The notes: generated from the sequence alone by a model not told the origin. DNA of 64,000 nucleotides from Echinarachnius parma (GCA_037951105.1 JBAMJV010003809.1:107501-171500); one strand, 5' to 3'. Shown: positions 1 through 11,556, counted from the first letter of the stretch. Numbers and translations are program-made.

Positions 1-36
1 ACGCATGGGACAGTATAAGCATCTCTAACAACTTAC

Positions 37-178
37 CAGCGACACAATCCGGACACCAACTGCTGCCGGTGCTGCTCTTTTCTCCACTCAAAAGGACATA
101 GATTGGATCTTTATCGCTGTACTTCTCAACAAGTTGTAAGAGGTTTTGAAGACCCGCTGTTGTCTCCTTGATAACCAT
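37..178 (-). CDS. TXNDC17: TXNDC17-like (TRP14) thioredoxin-related protein, first coding exon
   Basis: On the minus strand an ATG at 178 opens 47 codons plus one base, ending at a consensus donor (GTAAGT, plus-strand 31-36). The peptide carries an SSWCPDC motif near its C-terminal end, the CPDC redox centre typical of TXNDC17/TRP14, preceded by a segment matching the family's first helix and strand (VEKYSDKDPIYVLLSG). Family members are small cytosolic disulfide reductases of roughly 120 residues, so about 40 percent is present; the remaining exons lie off the left edge. The donor falls just after CPDCVA, leaving phase 1. The ATG context (GCCATCATGG) is good, but no in-frame stop was found just upstream, so the start is probable rather than proven. 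The only doubt is whether the gene is intact, since the rest cannot be seen. Confidence 0.82.
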
Positions 179-620
179 GATGGCTCCTGATGACGGTTTT
201 GATGCTAATCTAAACTGGGAGCACAACCGCAGCAGCAATGTCATATCATGTCATGTCGCGATATCGATTCGTGTACATGGCCCCTAACCGTCTGGAGCTC
301 GAAGGGGGCGGGGTGGGGTGCAGATGCAGGGTTGGGGTACATCATTACCCCTGCAGCCTGCGAGCATGACTTTTAGAACATTCTACATTATTCAGCTCCA
401 CACATGGTAGTTAGATGCATAGAGTAACTATAATTGTTGTGGGTAGGTGAGCTCGGAGGGGTAGGTGAGCTCGGCGGGGTCGGGGTGGGGTAAAGGCCCG
501 GTAGGACAGGTGGAGGGTTGGGGTACATCATATTACCCCTGCGAGCATGCGTTAGAACATTGAAGAATTTAGCTCCCTAGTTAGATGCACTAACTGGATA
601 GGGGGGCTAAGCCTGTGTCC
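179..620. promoter_or_regulatory. Putative TXNDC17-like promoter region with a duplicated segment
   Basis: This sequence lies directly upstream of the minus-strand TXNDC17-like exon. It is G-rich, with GC-box-like GGGGCGGGG at about 305-313. A segment at about 312-430 recurs at about 484-598: both share GGGTTGGGGTACATCAT, TTACCCCTGC, GCGAGCATG, TTAGAACATT and TTAGATGCA. A shorter repeat, GGTAGGTGAGCTCGG, is doubled at about 445-480. No TATA box is evident. The promoter role is inferred from position and composition only. Confidence 0.4.
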
Positions 621-954
621 GACGGGGTCCGACCTTAGCCTTTAGCTTAGGGGTGCTGAGCAACCCCTGATTTCGGAGGTCACTTGTTTAGTCTTGGTAG
701 CTAGGCGTTGACTTTGGTGTAGTTTTTGTAATTTGCGAGGGAGGGACATAGGGGGGACATAGAGCTGTATCTATAGGAGCTTTCGTATCTGTCCATGTCC
801 AAGGCCTATGATTTAGTTGTGCAAGCGGGCGGGGATGTCCGGCCGTTCGAGGTATACGATTTTGTTGTTTGGTTATTTTGGTTGGGGATCCGTGTCAAGG
901 CCTTTGGATTAGTTGTCTGATTACATTTTCTCCTTTTGCTGTGGCCTGTGGGGT

Positions 955-976
955 GGGGGGGGGGGGGGGGGGGGGG
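955..976. repeat. Poly-G tract
   Basis: About 22 consecutive G residues, preceded by GGGGT. It is one of many long G or C runs in this window and could form G-quadruplexes. Confidence 0.9.
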
Positions 977-1126
977 TGCGCCGTCGTCAGCTAGTGGCCC
1001 CTCAAAAATGCGTCTGCTTATTGTAACACCCCTCGGGCTCCCACGGGCAACCTGATCAGAGTCATGAGCTAGCCGTATTATAGTAGACCGAACTGAAATC
1101 AGTCTTTCTCTTCCGTTTATTCTTAA

Positions 1127-1284
1127 AGGTAGTTCAGATTCGTCAAATCAGATGCGCGACGCCATATTGCGTACGCGTTGCGCACGGTGCGTAATGCACG
1201 TTAGCTCAGTGTCATGCGGTGCGCGCAAACTAGCCCAGTTCAAAATGGCGACCCGCTATGTAGCATCCCCACGCTTGATGCCCT
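1127..1284. mobile_element. TTAA-flanked short repeat, family B (copy 1)
   Basis: A 158-bp element starting AGGTAGTTCAG and ending GCCCT, with TTAA immediately on both sides (1123-1126 and 1285-1288). Near-identical 158-bp copies with the same TTAA flanks lie at 17532-17689 and 19908-20065, and a partial copy begins at 26011. It is GC-rich with many CpG-containing GCGCA motifs. TTAA target duplications are known for Kolobok and piggyBac superfamilies; no transposase is encoded. Confidence 0.75.
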
Positions 1285-2339
1285 TTAACTCAGGATCACC
1301 GCTATAATATGGGGGTGGATAGTATACGGCCTCATAATATTGAAGGGTATCCATAACGAGTTGGATTTTGCTGACTAGCCGTATTACGGCTCTGATTCTG
1401 ATCCTGCATGATCCTGATCGGCCAATTCCGCCCTCTTCGCCCAATCTGGCTAGTAAATGCTATACAGCTTGCTCGTACTACAATTTTAATTTTGTATGGA
1501 TTTGTTCCTTGTATTACTTTCATTGTTCGATGTTGGTATTTGTTTTGGTTCGTTCAACATGCAATCCTTGTTTGTATTATATGATCTTTGTTCGGTTAAT
1601 TGCTTTAACCTTGGCATTGCCTCAGGCAAATCTGCAAACACTAAACAATATACCACGCACTTGTATAGGCACACGCGGAGGGGGGCTAGGATGCTAGGAG
1701 GCTCCATCATTCCTCCCGAGGGGTATTTCACAAAGTTTCTAATTTGGACCTAATCATTATGGAAAGCTTTTTGTAGCCTTGGAATAAACATAATCAAAAA
1801 CAAAAATACACAAGTAGTATTTGAGACTTCCAACAAAAATTTATACAAACATTAATAACTGAGCTTTATCAAAATGTTTGCATTTTAAACAGAACTGTTC
1901 CAACAATAAAAAATAAAAAACTAACGGCTTTCCATAATTGTTAGGTCCAACTTAGAGTTAAGTATACAATTAAGAATTCTCTGTGAACCCCTCCCCCCCC
2001 CCCTCCCCCCCCCTCCCCCCCCCTCCCCCCCCCCCCCCGATAATATTTGTGCTAAAGTATCCCAGCATATTCGGGCAACGATCATGTATAGATCGCCTAT
2101 AATTATGATGAGGCGCGGTGTCATCTCATGTGGTCAAAATCACTGTCTTTTGGAAGCATATTCAGTTTTCTTCTATATACATGTATACCGTGATGTACGT
2201 AATGGTTGAAAATTCAATTTTCTCAACCCCAAACTTGACTTATAATTTATAAACGTAATCATATTACCGAATCATAACGCCAATTATATAGCATCTGAAT
2301 TCCGATTTTGTTAGCATGGTTAGTAGACGAAATGCGCGG
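1285..2339. other. Intergenic, no gene seen
   Basis: AT-rich sequence between the first short repeat and the next. The short open frames here carry no recognisable domain. It contains the interrupted poly-C tract at 1988-2038. Confidence 0.6.
1988..2038. repeat. Interrupted poly-C tract
   Basis: Four runs of nine or more C separated by single T residues, about 51 bp in all. It is a strong G-quadruplex/i-motif candidate. Confidence 0.9.
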
Positions 2340-2878
2340 GATGTAGATGAGCAAGTGACAAGTTACCAAAACATGCACCATTACATTACAAACTAATAGC
2401 TATAACTCCACCATGCTCAAAAGGAATTTTAAAAAAAATACAAACGACTAAGTAAAAAGCATGTTATCATTCAAAAAGAGCTGTTTAAATGAAAGAGGGC
2501 GCTTTCAAAAAACGAATTTGTTTAAACCATTTTAAATAAAATATTGTGCATGTGATGTTTTGTTGAAATAGTGATTAGATAGAGAGATAATCAACAACAA
2601 TCTAAAAACCTCTTTTCAAAATTTTTGAAAAGAGGAAGCATTTTAAAAACGAATTTTAACGGCTGGTTCAAAATTATTGAATACTTGTGGGGCCCCACAT
2701 TTATTACAAATGGTTATGTTTATGGATATTTCAGCCGTTTCTGAACCGATTTTGATCAAATAAAGTTTATTCTGCCATTAAAATTGTATGATCTTTCAAA
2801 TTTGACACTCAGTTTTTCATTATCTCACAAAAAAATTATTTTGTGTAGCGCCCTCTCTACTAAAACTCAACTATCCCT
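2340..2878. mobile_element. TTAA-type repeat, family A (copy 1)
   Basis: The right end reads CTCAACTATCCCT followed by TTAA (2879-2882). The body contains the recurring blocks TATAACTCCACCATGCTC, ACAAACGACTAAGTAAAA and GTTATCATTCAAAAAGAGC, also found (some inverted) near 9447-10216, 17740, 20116, 31886 and 60136-60964. The left boundary is approximate. No protein is encoded. Confidence 0.6.
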
Positions 2879-2882
2879 TTAA

Positions 2883-5714
2883 TATTCACGGGTTATTTTG
2901 AGAAACATAATATTACTTTAAAAAATAAAGGTTCCAATTTGCACCAAGGGAACGCTGCTACAATGTTTCACCCTGAAATAGGGTTTGCAACATGGGTGCA
3001 CAGACCCCGTTTTGGGGGAGCAGAATTGCACCCTTAAAGGTGCTGCTATTGTAGTAGCTTTAGGATTCAAACTTGTGCCTTTATTTCTAATACCGTAGTG
3101 TGTACATAATTTCTTGTTGCAAACTTAGCACTATCATCTAAAATAGACGTAGAATGGAACTAAGTATAGACAAGAGTGGTTTTTTTATCAATATGGGCCC
3201 TGAATTAAACATGGTGCAGCTCATTATGCGCCAATAAGATAGTCGAGAGCTGGCAGCACTGTGCCTTTAATTCATTATGAATGCTTTGAGGATCGCCATT
3301 CTCACGTGATTGTCGGGTGATGAAATTTTCTGATAAAAGAAGGCCAATAAAAATCCCTCAATATTGACATCCACATTTAACATGATTTTTTGTTTAATTA
3401 AAACATATAAGTTTGTATTTCTCAGTGCCATGATCAGTGCAATGGATGTGCAAATATCACAGGTGGTTCAGTATAAATAAACATCTTTACGGAGGTGCAT
3501 AAGTGATAATATACCGGTAGGTTTTCCCGGCCAATTTCATACTTTTCTCGATCAAATTGACAATCGGATCATTCAATTTCACCCAAAATTAGCTTGCTCC
3601 GAGATTGGGCCCGTACAGCGCCCGTTCGCAACTCTCCGCCGGGCTGGGTATTGGTCGCCAAGACTGGCATGTCGTGCACACGTGCACTTGCATAGCTTGT
3701 GAATGAATTGAATCTCTTGTAAAAGCTTTTTTTTTCTTTCAAACATTTGATTGCTCAAATAGTTATTTTCAAAGCAGTTTTTTGTCAAGATATGTTATGA
3801 TATCACATGGTAGGTGATGAACGCATATTTTAAATGTGTGTGCGTTGGGCGTTTCCCAATACTGTTATTACACAAGAATAGACTGCCAGACCTCATAATT
3901 CCATGGTATTACGATGACCATGTTGGTGTGACTTTTGATCATCCCATGTACGCCCCCGTTTCACATCCATTATATTTTAGCTATACCATATCTTTATGGT
4001 CTTCTCAACATGAATCCAGCATGAAAAGCCCTGAGAAATAACTATAAATGCATTCAAACATCATATTTGCATATCGTTAGTGTACACATGCAATGGATAA
4101 TGGTTATCTTTACATGCATTTTCTGTAAAAAGTCATTTTTTCACACATTTTTCCTAAAAACTTCACTATTTATCATTCAATTGGGCTAAAAATTGGACAG
4201 GATGTTGGGTTCATACCATTGCACAATATGATGATGGTTTTTTTTTGATAGCCCTATCACATTCCAAAATATTTCGAAAAATTCAAGTTTTTAAAATGAA
4301 AATCTGGTAATTTGCATAATTAATTAATTATTCAAATATTATGCATATTTTCAAAATTCCTTTCATCATATCATAGAGATATAGTTGGATAACATACCAG
4401 CCAAATTTGGCTTCAATCCAGTAATAAACATGAGAGGAGATAGAGTTTGAATAATTTTCTTTGTTTTTCTTTATTTTTTTATTTTCACTAATTTATGCAA
4501 ATTTATTCAAAAATGAAAAGCGTTTGGTGGATAAAATTTGGACGAAATTAAAGTATATATATATTAAAAACACAAAAAACAAAACAAAAATGGCTTCAAT
4601 AGTCCTTGTACTTCCTTCAGAGTCAAATTTATAAAGAATGCGCTATTTTAGCACATACTTACCAGTACTCCATCCTTATGTGTTTCACCACTTGTATTTT
4701 GTTTTGTTTACCCAACCTGCGCAACTGTAAATATTTGGATTTTCAGCAGTATTCTTTTCTTTATGTTGGTTTGTTGTAGACTCTACATTGGATATATTCA
4801 TTATCAAATATCTATAATGTGTGTGTATATAAATGTATGTGTGCATTATTCGAACAGTGATGTATATATACCGTTTACCGACCGCTCTTTATATTTCTTT
4901 ATAATTTCGGATATTTATACCCTAATGCTTTTAACTGTTTTTGATGAATTATTGGGGGGCACGCTCCCCCTCCCCACGTAGCTACGCCACTGTATTTAAA
5001 GGTGCAGCGGTCGATTATGTATAGGTGTAACTGCTGGTATGGGTGAACAAATTCAGAAAAGTATTGTAGTTCCCTTTATACCGTTATACAATTAACTACA
5101 ATGAGCGACCATGCGTGCGACCGACATGCATTCAAAACGGAATTTATATAAAAAACGAAACCAAACGACGGATACAAAAGTATAATAATTATAAACAGAT
5201 GAATGACCATGAAAGACTTAAATAATTCCGATTTCCACAAAAGGGATGAAAACCAATGTTGTCGGCACAACGCCCAGCATGGGGCGTGCTATAAACAGCA
5301 GAGTATAAAATCGACGACGGGAGCCCGGTTCGATGTAGTGCTGACATTCTCTTTACATTATTTTGCCGCTTTTTTTTCGATTACCAACTAAATTAGTATT
5401 TTAGTTCTGGCCTAGGTTATAGTGTCGACCAACCAGATATAATAGAACACCATAAATGAACTTCCGTAAACCGATTCTTGAGTTTCAACGACGACCCGCT
5501 GTTGAACAGGAGTTTCAGTCCCTTTAATTTGCAACGTCAATGGTAACGAATTCGACAATGACAACTATCGTCGACATCGAACTTTCGACGATTTGGAAAA
5601 CGCAATGACAGGGCAATAATTTTTTTATCATACATTGAGCCGATGTTGAACTAGAAGTCGAATCCCTCATCCATGACGACTAATGATAATTAAGAGTAAA
5701 TATCAATTGACTTC
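2883..5714. other. Intergenic region upstream of the BAIAP3-like gene
   Basis: AT-rich and without a supported gene. Near 4955-4994 it holds an isolated hAT-like terminus: the reverse strand begins CAGTGGCGTAGCTACGTGG. The 5.4-5.7 kb part should hold the 5' leader and promoter of the downstream gene, but no TATA box or initiator could be singled out. Confidence 0.5.
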
Positions 5715-6413
5715 ATGATGTTAAATCCTACAAGGACCATTGATCATAGGCTTAGGTCCAGGTCATTCTCCTCTCCGGTGACGGACCATGTCGACATCGA
5801 TCATGATTACGACACTAGCCAGCGTCTAATGACGCAGCAGAGCCTTCAGAGTTCAATGATATCAAGCATGACGTCAGAATCTGAATCCACCCTCCAAGAT
5901 CAACAGCGTCATCATCTTCAACCTGGTCAAAGAGATAGACCGCGTTCGAGATCGGTCACTCCAATTCCCTTCATCCATACGGTCAGCTGTTACGCATCCG
6001 ACGACGATGGCGAGGAGCTAGTAGATGATAGAGACAATAGTATGGAGCGAGGCGATCATCACCACGTTGCCACGTACGAAGCCGTCGTTATTGACGATTA
6101 CCACCACGAACACCACCACGGCGGCGGAATATCTCGGAGCATTGCGAGGCGATCACGGAGCTTCTCTCTCTTTAGCACGGCGAAATCCGACAAGGAGTTA
6201 GACGACGCGAGCCATCGTCAAAGTCAGAATCGCCGTCTGAGTAATTTCAATCTGGGAACCTTTGTCAAATCCGTGAGCTCCTTGAAAATTTTCGGGAAAG
6301 CGGCGAGCGCGCGAGGAGATGGACATAAAGAAGGAGATAAGGCAGATGACATCGGAGAGTTGGTTTTGATGGCAAGCAGTAATGATGAAGATGACACTAA
6401 AGGGAACGATGCG
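5715..6413 (+). CDS. BAIAP3: BAIAP3/UNC13D-family protein, exon 1 (N-terminal disordered region)
   Basis: The ATG at 5715 (a second at 5718) is preceded by an in-frame TAA at 5697-5699, which supports this as the true start. The exon encodes 233 residues and ends at a consensus donor (GCG then GTAAGT at 6414) in phase 0. No folded domain is seen. The sequence is Ser/Arg-rich with four basic-directed phosphosite-like motifs (RSRSFS at 14-19, RSRSVTP near 77-83, RRSRSFS at 145-151, RRLSNF at 173-178), an acidic/His-rich stretch (about 95-137, including HHEHHH) and a conserved-looking block ending SVSSLKIFGKAA near 187-197. Its link to the downstream C2-domain exons is inferred from strand and phase, and lies across a 28.4-kb intron. 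It could instead be the first exon of another gene in that interval, but none was found. Confidence 0.6.
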
Positions 6414-6501
6414 GTAAGTGCGACGATAATTGAATAATCCTTGTTTTAAAAAAATAATGTTTAACATAATAAATTTGAACATGAGTATTGCATGTGGTTA
6501 A

Positions 6502-7378
6502 AGGGGACCACCAGGCAAAGGACAACACATTATTATATGTTTTGGTACCGTTTTGTGATATCAAATAGATACCCAACATTTTGCAAAGGGTTGTGTAATT
6601 CATAAACAAAGCAATTAATTTCCACCACTTACGGAAGCACTGCTATTTCCTGGTTCCATACGGGCCAAGCATTTGCGAGTGCGCCAATGCTTTCACGCGT
6701 ACGTGAATAGATTCCCGGATGATTCATTCGCAGGGGGGTGTCACTGCTGCCAGAGTGCAGCGATTTTTGCTCACCGGAAGAGCCCACAACTGGTTGCATT
6801 ATGGGCTACTTGGGAACTACAGTTAACCAATCACAGAGTAGTTCAAACGCGTCGTCACGGGATCGAGGTCAATAAAACAAGTTCATATGCATACGTCACA
6901 ATGGCTCCCATTGTTCTCATAAGCGTTATGAAATCTAGGACAGTGCGCAGGAAAATAGGCGCGATAGTCTACGCACTGCATAGCATGATGATTGGTCCAG
7001 TATTTCTAGGTCACTACGCGATGACGTAGAGAAGTGGGCTACGGGAGCTTCAAAAATCGGTTCACTCCGCCATGTTGCCCATGTACAAAGTCTATGGGAC
7101 ACGTGACTTGCGCGCGTTAAGTGAGCCTTCTAGTTATAAACGGGTTGGTTTGTTTATTCATACTTCTATGTTCATTCGCTCTGCACAGTGCGCTCTGGCT
7201 CTGCACGCATATAGTCTACGCAATTCAGACCGCATGAACGCATGGTTGAGAATGGTGATGCGTTTTCCAATTTTATATTTTTTCTGAAAACATATTTTTG
7301 TGAACTTTTTGAAGGAATGGAATACTAAAGATGGTACCTTTCTATAATAAGAATATTATTTTTGGGTGGTGGTACCCT
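6502..7378 (-). mobile_element. TTAA-flanked repeat, family C (long copy)
   Basis: An 877-bp element flanked by TTAA on both sides (6498-6501 and 7379-7382), with ends AGGGGACCACC and GGTGGTACCCT. It is inverted relative to copies at 27316-27895, 51061-51504 and 63006-63426. Shared blocks include AATTCATAAACAAAGCAATT and CACCACTTACGGAA. It carries extra central sequence (about 6710-7250) that the shorter copies lack. The open frames inside are not conserved between copies. Confidence 0.75.
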
Positions 7379-8170
7379 TTAAATATCCCTAGCATTGTCT
7401 GATGTATTTTGCTTGGGGAAAATGCATACATGGAACGCACTAAGTATAACCCTCTTACATAAACTCTTTCCGTATTTTTCTAGTATATTATGTTTTTATT
7501 TTTAACACACAATGTATACGTACATGTTGTGATTTGTTTACATCAGTCTATTATAAATGCTTACATACATATTCTACCGTTTTTGTCATTGACGTGGTGT
7601 CACAAACTTGACCCACCGGCCAGCGATCCAAAAAATTAATGCGATTTCCTATTGCCTCTTCTCTGATTATTACAGCGCCCACAAGTTGTTCATTTATATG
7701 AAAAATCAACGTCATGAACTGGGGTGGATAATTGTGGGGTCAGATGAGAGCAAATAATTCATCATGCCGGGCAAAGTGCATGCGAACAATATCAAATTAT
7801 TACCATTCTTTGCTAATAAGTATAGCCATTGGCAAAATAACAACCACTTTTCAATAGATATAATTATAATGAAATTATAATCGAACAGAGGTTGGTGGTT
7901 AGTGAATCAAAGAAGTATGGTCACAATAATGATTCAAAAAGATGAAAACACTGATAACGACCACCATAAGAACAACCCTAGGATAGAAACAGTGGCCTAT
8001 ATAGATTGGAATTTTCCATTGGGGTTGGGTGGAGGGCTGGAGGCATCCGGGGACCTAATTACGTTGTTGTATTAAAGGTGACATAGTATTGCGAGGGGCG
8101 TATAATATTAAAGAGTATTATTTTGTTGTGCCAGTGCATAAAGGCCCAGTCCCATACTGGCGATTTTCAC
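7379..8170. other. Intronic sequence, no feature seen
   Basis: AT-rich intronic sequence between the long family C copy and the 10-bp minisatellite. No gene or clear repeat was recognised. Confidence 0.5.
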
Positions 8171-8230
8171 GGCGACTCGCAACGACTCGCAACGACTCGC
8201 AACGACTCGCAACGACTCGCAACGACTCGC
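8171..8230. repeat. 10-bp minisatellite (AACGACTCGC)
   Basis: Six tandem 10-bp units; the first differs in its leading bases. The array lies in a segment resembling the CGAATGC/CGACTCGC-rich elements near 21.6 kb. Confidence 0.9.
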
Positions 8231-8359
8231 AACGATTTACTAGAACGAATCGATGATTTAGCCACGGTTTTGGGCATGGGCGTAGCGACTTACGTAATAC
8301 CTATTCATCAGGGGGGATGAAAGAATAGAATCATCCGCCAAGTTGAACGGGTATCAATG

Positions 8360-8670
8360 CAGGGACGGATCTAGCTTTTTGCTATAAGGGGGGGGGGGGG
8401 GGGGAGTTTGACCCAATGACGATGCGGAGCATCGTCGTTTTTTTTTGCTATTTTGAACCCCCGTAAGTGATGTCTTTTTGCTAAGGGGGGGTTTGACCCA
8501 ATGACGATGCGGAGCATCGTCCACGAGCCGCAAAGCGGCGATTTTTTTTTGCTATTTTGAAGTTAGTGATGTTTTCCACATCACATTTTCACTTGGCAGC
8601 CCAAGGGGGGGGGGGGGGGGTTTAAACCCCCTAACCCCCCCCCCCCCCCCCCCCCGTAGATCCGCCACTG
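8360..8670. mobile_element. hAT-like non-autonomous element with G/C-run core
   Basis: The left end CAGGGACGGATCTAGC and the reverse complement of the right end, CAGTGGCGGATCTAC, form imperfect terminal inverted repeats of hAT type. CAATG directly precedes and follows the element, so only 5 bp of target duplication can be matched. Inside, an 85-bp block containing GACGATGCGGAGCATCGTC is tandemly duplicated (about 8416 and 8503). A G16 run, TTTAAA and a C21 run form a large hairpin near the right end. Confidence 0.5.
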
Positions 8671-8740
8671 CAATGACAGATCTACGCCCATGGTTTTGGG
8701 GAAGAACCGATACGATGTTGGTGGGGGCACCTGGGCACAG

Positions 8741-8878
8741 TTATTTATTCATTTATTTATTTTTATTTTTATTTTATTTCTATTTATTTATTTGTTTTTA
8801 TTTACTATTATTATTATTTATTATTATTATTATTTTATTTTATTTTATTTTTTTGGCGGGGGGGGGGGGGGGGGGGGG
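8741..8878. repeat. TTTA/TTA simple repeat followed by poly-G
   Basis: About 115 bp of ATTT and TTA microsatellite ends in a G21 run at 8858-8878. Confidence 0.9.
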
Positions 8879-8959
8879 CACCTGTAGAGCTCTACGCCCA
8901 TGAGCGCACGGAGGCACGTGCCGCCAATATAAGGTGTCCGCCTCCGCCGAATCATTTGC

Positions 8960-8962
<3 letters not shown>

Positions 8963-8990
<28 letters not shown>
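8963..8990. repeat. Poly-C tract
   Basis: About 28 consecutive C residues, one of the longest homopolymers in the window. Confidence 0.9.
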
Positions 8991-9446
8991 ATTAGCCCAC
9001 GCTGAGTACAGTATCTTTCGTTATTCTTTGAGTAGATATCCATATATAAACAATGCAAAATCAGCCTTTCCTGATGTTGATTCGCAGTTGCAAATTAGCG
9101 AGTACAAAATAATCCATAGGCGTATAACATAATTACTCACAATATTGTTCTCCCTTTGACCAGTATAAAATATAATTTGATTCGTTGACCGTGCATTGTA
9201 CCTAACTTTATCTAAATGATTTTCGACATACTAAAAGTAGAGAGTATATTATTACTGGTTAGTAAAACAAGGAGTGATACATTGGGGGCACGTGCCTCCT
9301 GCACCCCCTCCAAATCTATACGCTCCTGGGCGTAGAGCTCGACGGGTGCCCCCCCCCCCCCCAAAAAAAAAGGGTTAAAGCGTCCCCCATGCACAGCAAA
9401 TATTAACTCTTACTATACGCCCCTCCCAACACTATGTCCCCTGTAA

Positions 9447-9974
9447 AGAGTTGAGTGTTGGTATTTCCCGAAGTGCCCCCGATATTTTTGTGTGAGATAA
9501 TGAAAAACTGACTGTCAAATTTGAAAGAACATACAATTTTAAAGACAGAATAAACTTTATTTGATCAAAATCGGTTCACAAACGGCTGAAATATCCATAA
9601 GTATATTTTTATTCAAAAGATTCTTCACCGGCAAACACCGGGGATATTTAGACTTTTTAGACTTTTTTTTTTAAATGCTTGGGAAAAAATCTGAATAGGT
9701 TTTTAAAAAGTCGTTGATGGTATCTCTATTGAATCATTAGTTTAAAAAAACATTAAATGCACAATTTTGTATGAAAAATTGCTAAAACCAGTGATTTTTA
9801 AAAATAGCTCTTGAGTTGTATACGGCTCTTTTTGTAATGATAACAGGGGTTTTACTTAGTCGTTTATAATTGTGTTTACTTTCGAGCATGGTGAAATTAT
9901 AATTATTACTTTGTACCGTACTGGTGCAGGTTTTGGTTACTAAAGTTAAGTTTGACCAATACTCAACTATCCCT
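9447..9974 (-). mobile_element. TTAA-type repeat, family A (copy 2, inverted)
   Basis: The left end AGAGTTGAGTGTTGG and the right end CTCAACTATCCCT pair as an imperfect inverted repeat. The right flank is TTAA (9975-9978); the left flank is a decayed GTAA. The internal blocks match the reverse complement of the copy at 2340-2878. Confidence 0.65.
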
Positions 9975-9978
9975 TTAA

Positions 9979-10216
9979 ATGCACAATATTTCATTTAAAA
10001 TGGTTGAAACCGATGAGGGTTTAGAAAGCGACCTCTTGAGTTTTAACGGCTATTTTCGAATGATAACAGGCTTTTTACTTCGTCATTATAGTAATGTTGC
10101 ATTCCTTTCGAGCATGGTGGAGTTATAACAGTCAGTTTGTAATGTAATGGTGCAGGTTTTCGTTACTAAAATTCAGTTTGACCAAAACTGTACTCTCTTT
10201 AAACTCAACTATCCCT
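9979..10216 (-). mobile_element. TTAA-type repeat, family A (partial tandem copy)
   Basis: A second partial family A copy abuts the previous one and again ends CTCAACTATCCCT followed by TTAA (10217-10220). It shares GAGCATGGTGGAGTTATAAC and GGTGCAGGTTTTCGTTACTA with the other copies. Confidence 0.65.
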
Positions 10217-10386
10217 TTAAATATGGAAATTGGTCTCATTAATAAAAACGAAGCAAGAACAATTAAATGAAAGTGATAAATAAAGAGCTTTATATCCTAC
10301 ATGAATGAAATCCTGTTCAGTGATTGGTCTACATAGCATCATGTGACCAAACATAGTAATGCCCATGGAGAAAAATGTGCTATGCG

Positions 10387-10432
10387 TGACGTCATTCATG
10401 GAATAGTAAATGCTATTCCATGAATGACGTCA
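10387..10432. repeat. Perfect 20-bp inverted repeat ending in CRE palindromes
   Basis: The left arm TGACGTCATTCATGGAATAG is followed by a 6-nt spacer and its exact reverse complement. Each outer end is a full CRE octamer, TGACGTCA. No flanking target duplication was recognised. Confidence 0.85.
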
Positions 10433-11050
10433 TAGACGCCGGGTGATCATATTGAGCCCAAAGAGATGCGTGTTATAAAACTTCCCTGCGAGCAGAGGTC
10501 TTGATTTAGCTTGCGAAAGATGCTCGACGAGATTTCCCAAAGAGTTATTTTAAAAGAAACACAGACTATTTTCACCCGTGAATATCAATAAATTCCAAAG
10601 AATATTCTAGAGATGCATTTCATGTATAACGTAGCGGTATTCGAATTTAAAAATCCGACAATGGTGCACATTGTGCATCGTTGTCCTTCTGTGGTCGTGA
10701 CACTAGTTCGTCATCAGCCGCGGTGTGCACTGCATGCACTAGCTGTATACAATTACACGTGTGTATGTAAAGCGGGTTAATTATTCACTTTGATGCGCGC
10801 GTTTTGCATTTGGGTGCGCATTGCGCGTAACCATGAATGGAAAGAGCGCAATACGCGCTCTGCGCTAGGACTATTGCGTAAAGGGGGTCAGTACAAACAG
10901 AACATAGTCAGTGCAGTGATGGTTCCATGATCAATGTTTTGTTTTTCTTTATATTTTTCTTTAATTTAATTGAAATCATTTATTTTTGCGATGATAATGT
11001 TTATGCGAAGGATATAAAACAAATATATCATGCACTATTTCGAGCCACTA

Positions 11051-11155
11051 GTGAAATTATGGATTCCTCGGTGACAGGAAAAGCACTATGTTCTTCGGGT
11101 CTACGACCCTCAGAACATAGTGCTTTTCCTGTCACCTCGGAATCCATAATTTCAA
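11051..11155. mobile_element. Foldback/MITE-like hairpin
   Basis: The arms of about 48 bp read outward from a short loop. They share TGAAATTATGGATTCC, GTGACAGG and AAAAGCACTATGTTCT, with only small mismatches. ACTAG-like bases flank both ends (CACTAGTG and CAACTAGA), suggesting a target duplication. Confidence 0.65.
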
Positions 11156-11556
11156 CTAGATGCTCTCAGTGCATGGTATATTTGTTTAATATGATTTCGC
11201 TGAATGTATACTGATTATCTGAACCGAATCACGGCACCCCTCCCCTCTCCTCCTCGACCATGATGGGAACGATAATCAAGGGTGCTAAGCCTGAGGTCAA
11301 AGCCATGGGAGGGGGGGGGGGGGGGGGTGGTGGTGAGGTGGTCCTTGTCCAAGGCATATATAGTTTACATTTGTAAGGGGGGCTCCATCCATATCAAAGG
11401 CATTTGGCTAAGTTATTCAAGGGTGGAGCAAGAGGAGGGGGGGGGGGGTTCCATGAGAGAGTCCAGCACCCCCTAAACAAACTAAGTTGGTTGGGGTGCT
11501 GCATTGCCCCAGCACCCGGGCCTAGCTCCCGTGGGTTCCCAGCGGCTCCTCTTCCA

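Noticed and set aside
5076-5391. 60-64 codon frames on both strands upstream of exon 1
   Set aside because: No homology, no splice or start support, overlapping on opposite strands.
6673-7029. 118-codon frame
   Set aside because: Lies in the extra central part of a TTAA-flanked repeat; not conserved in other copies.
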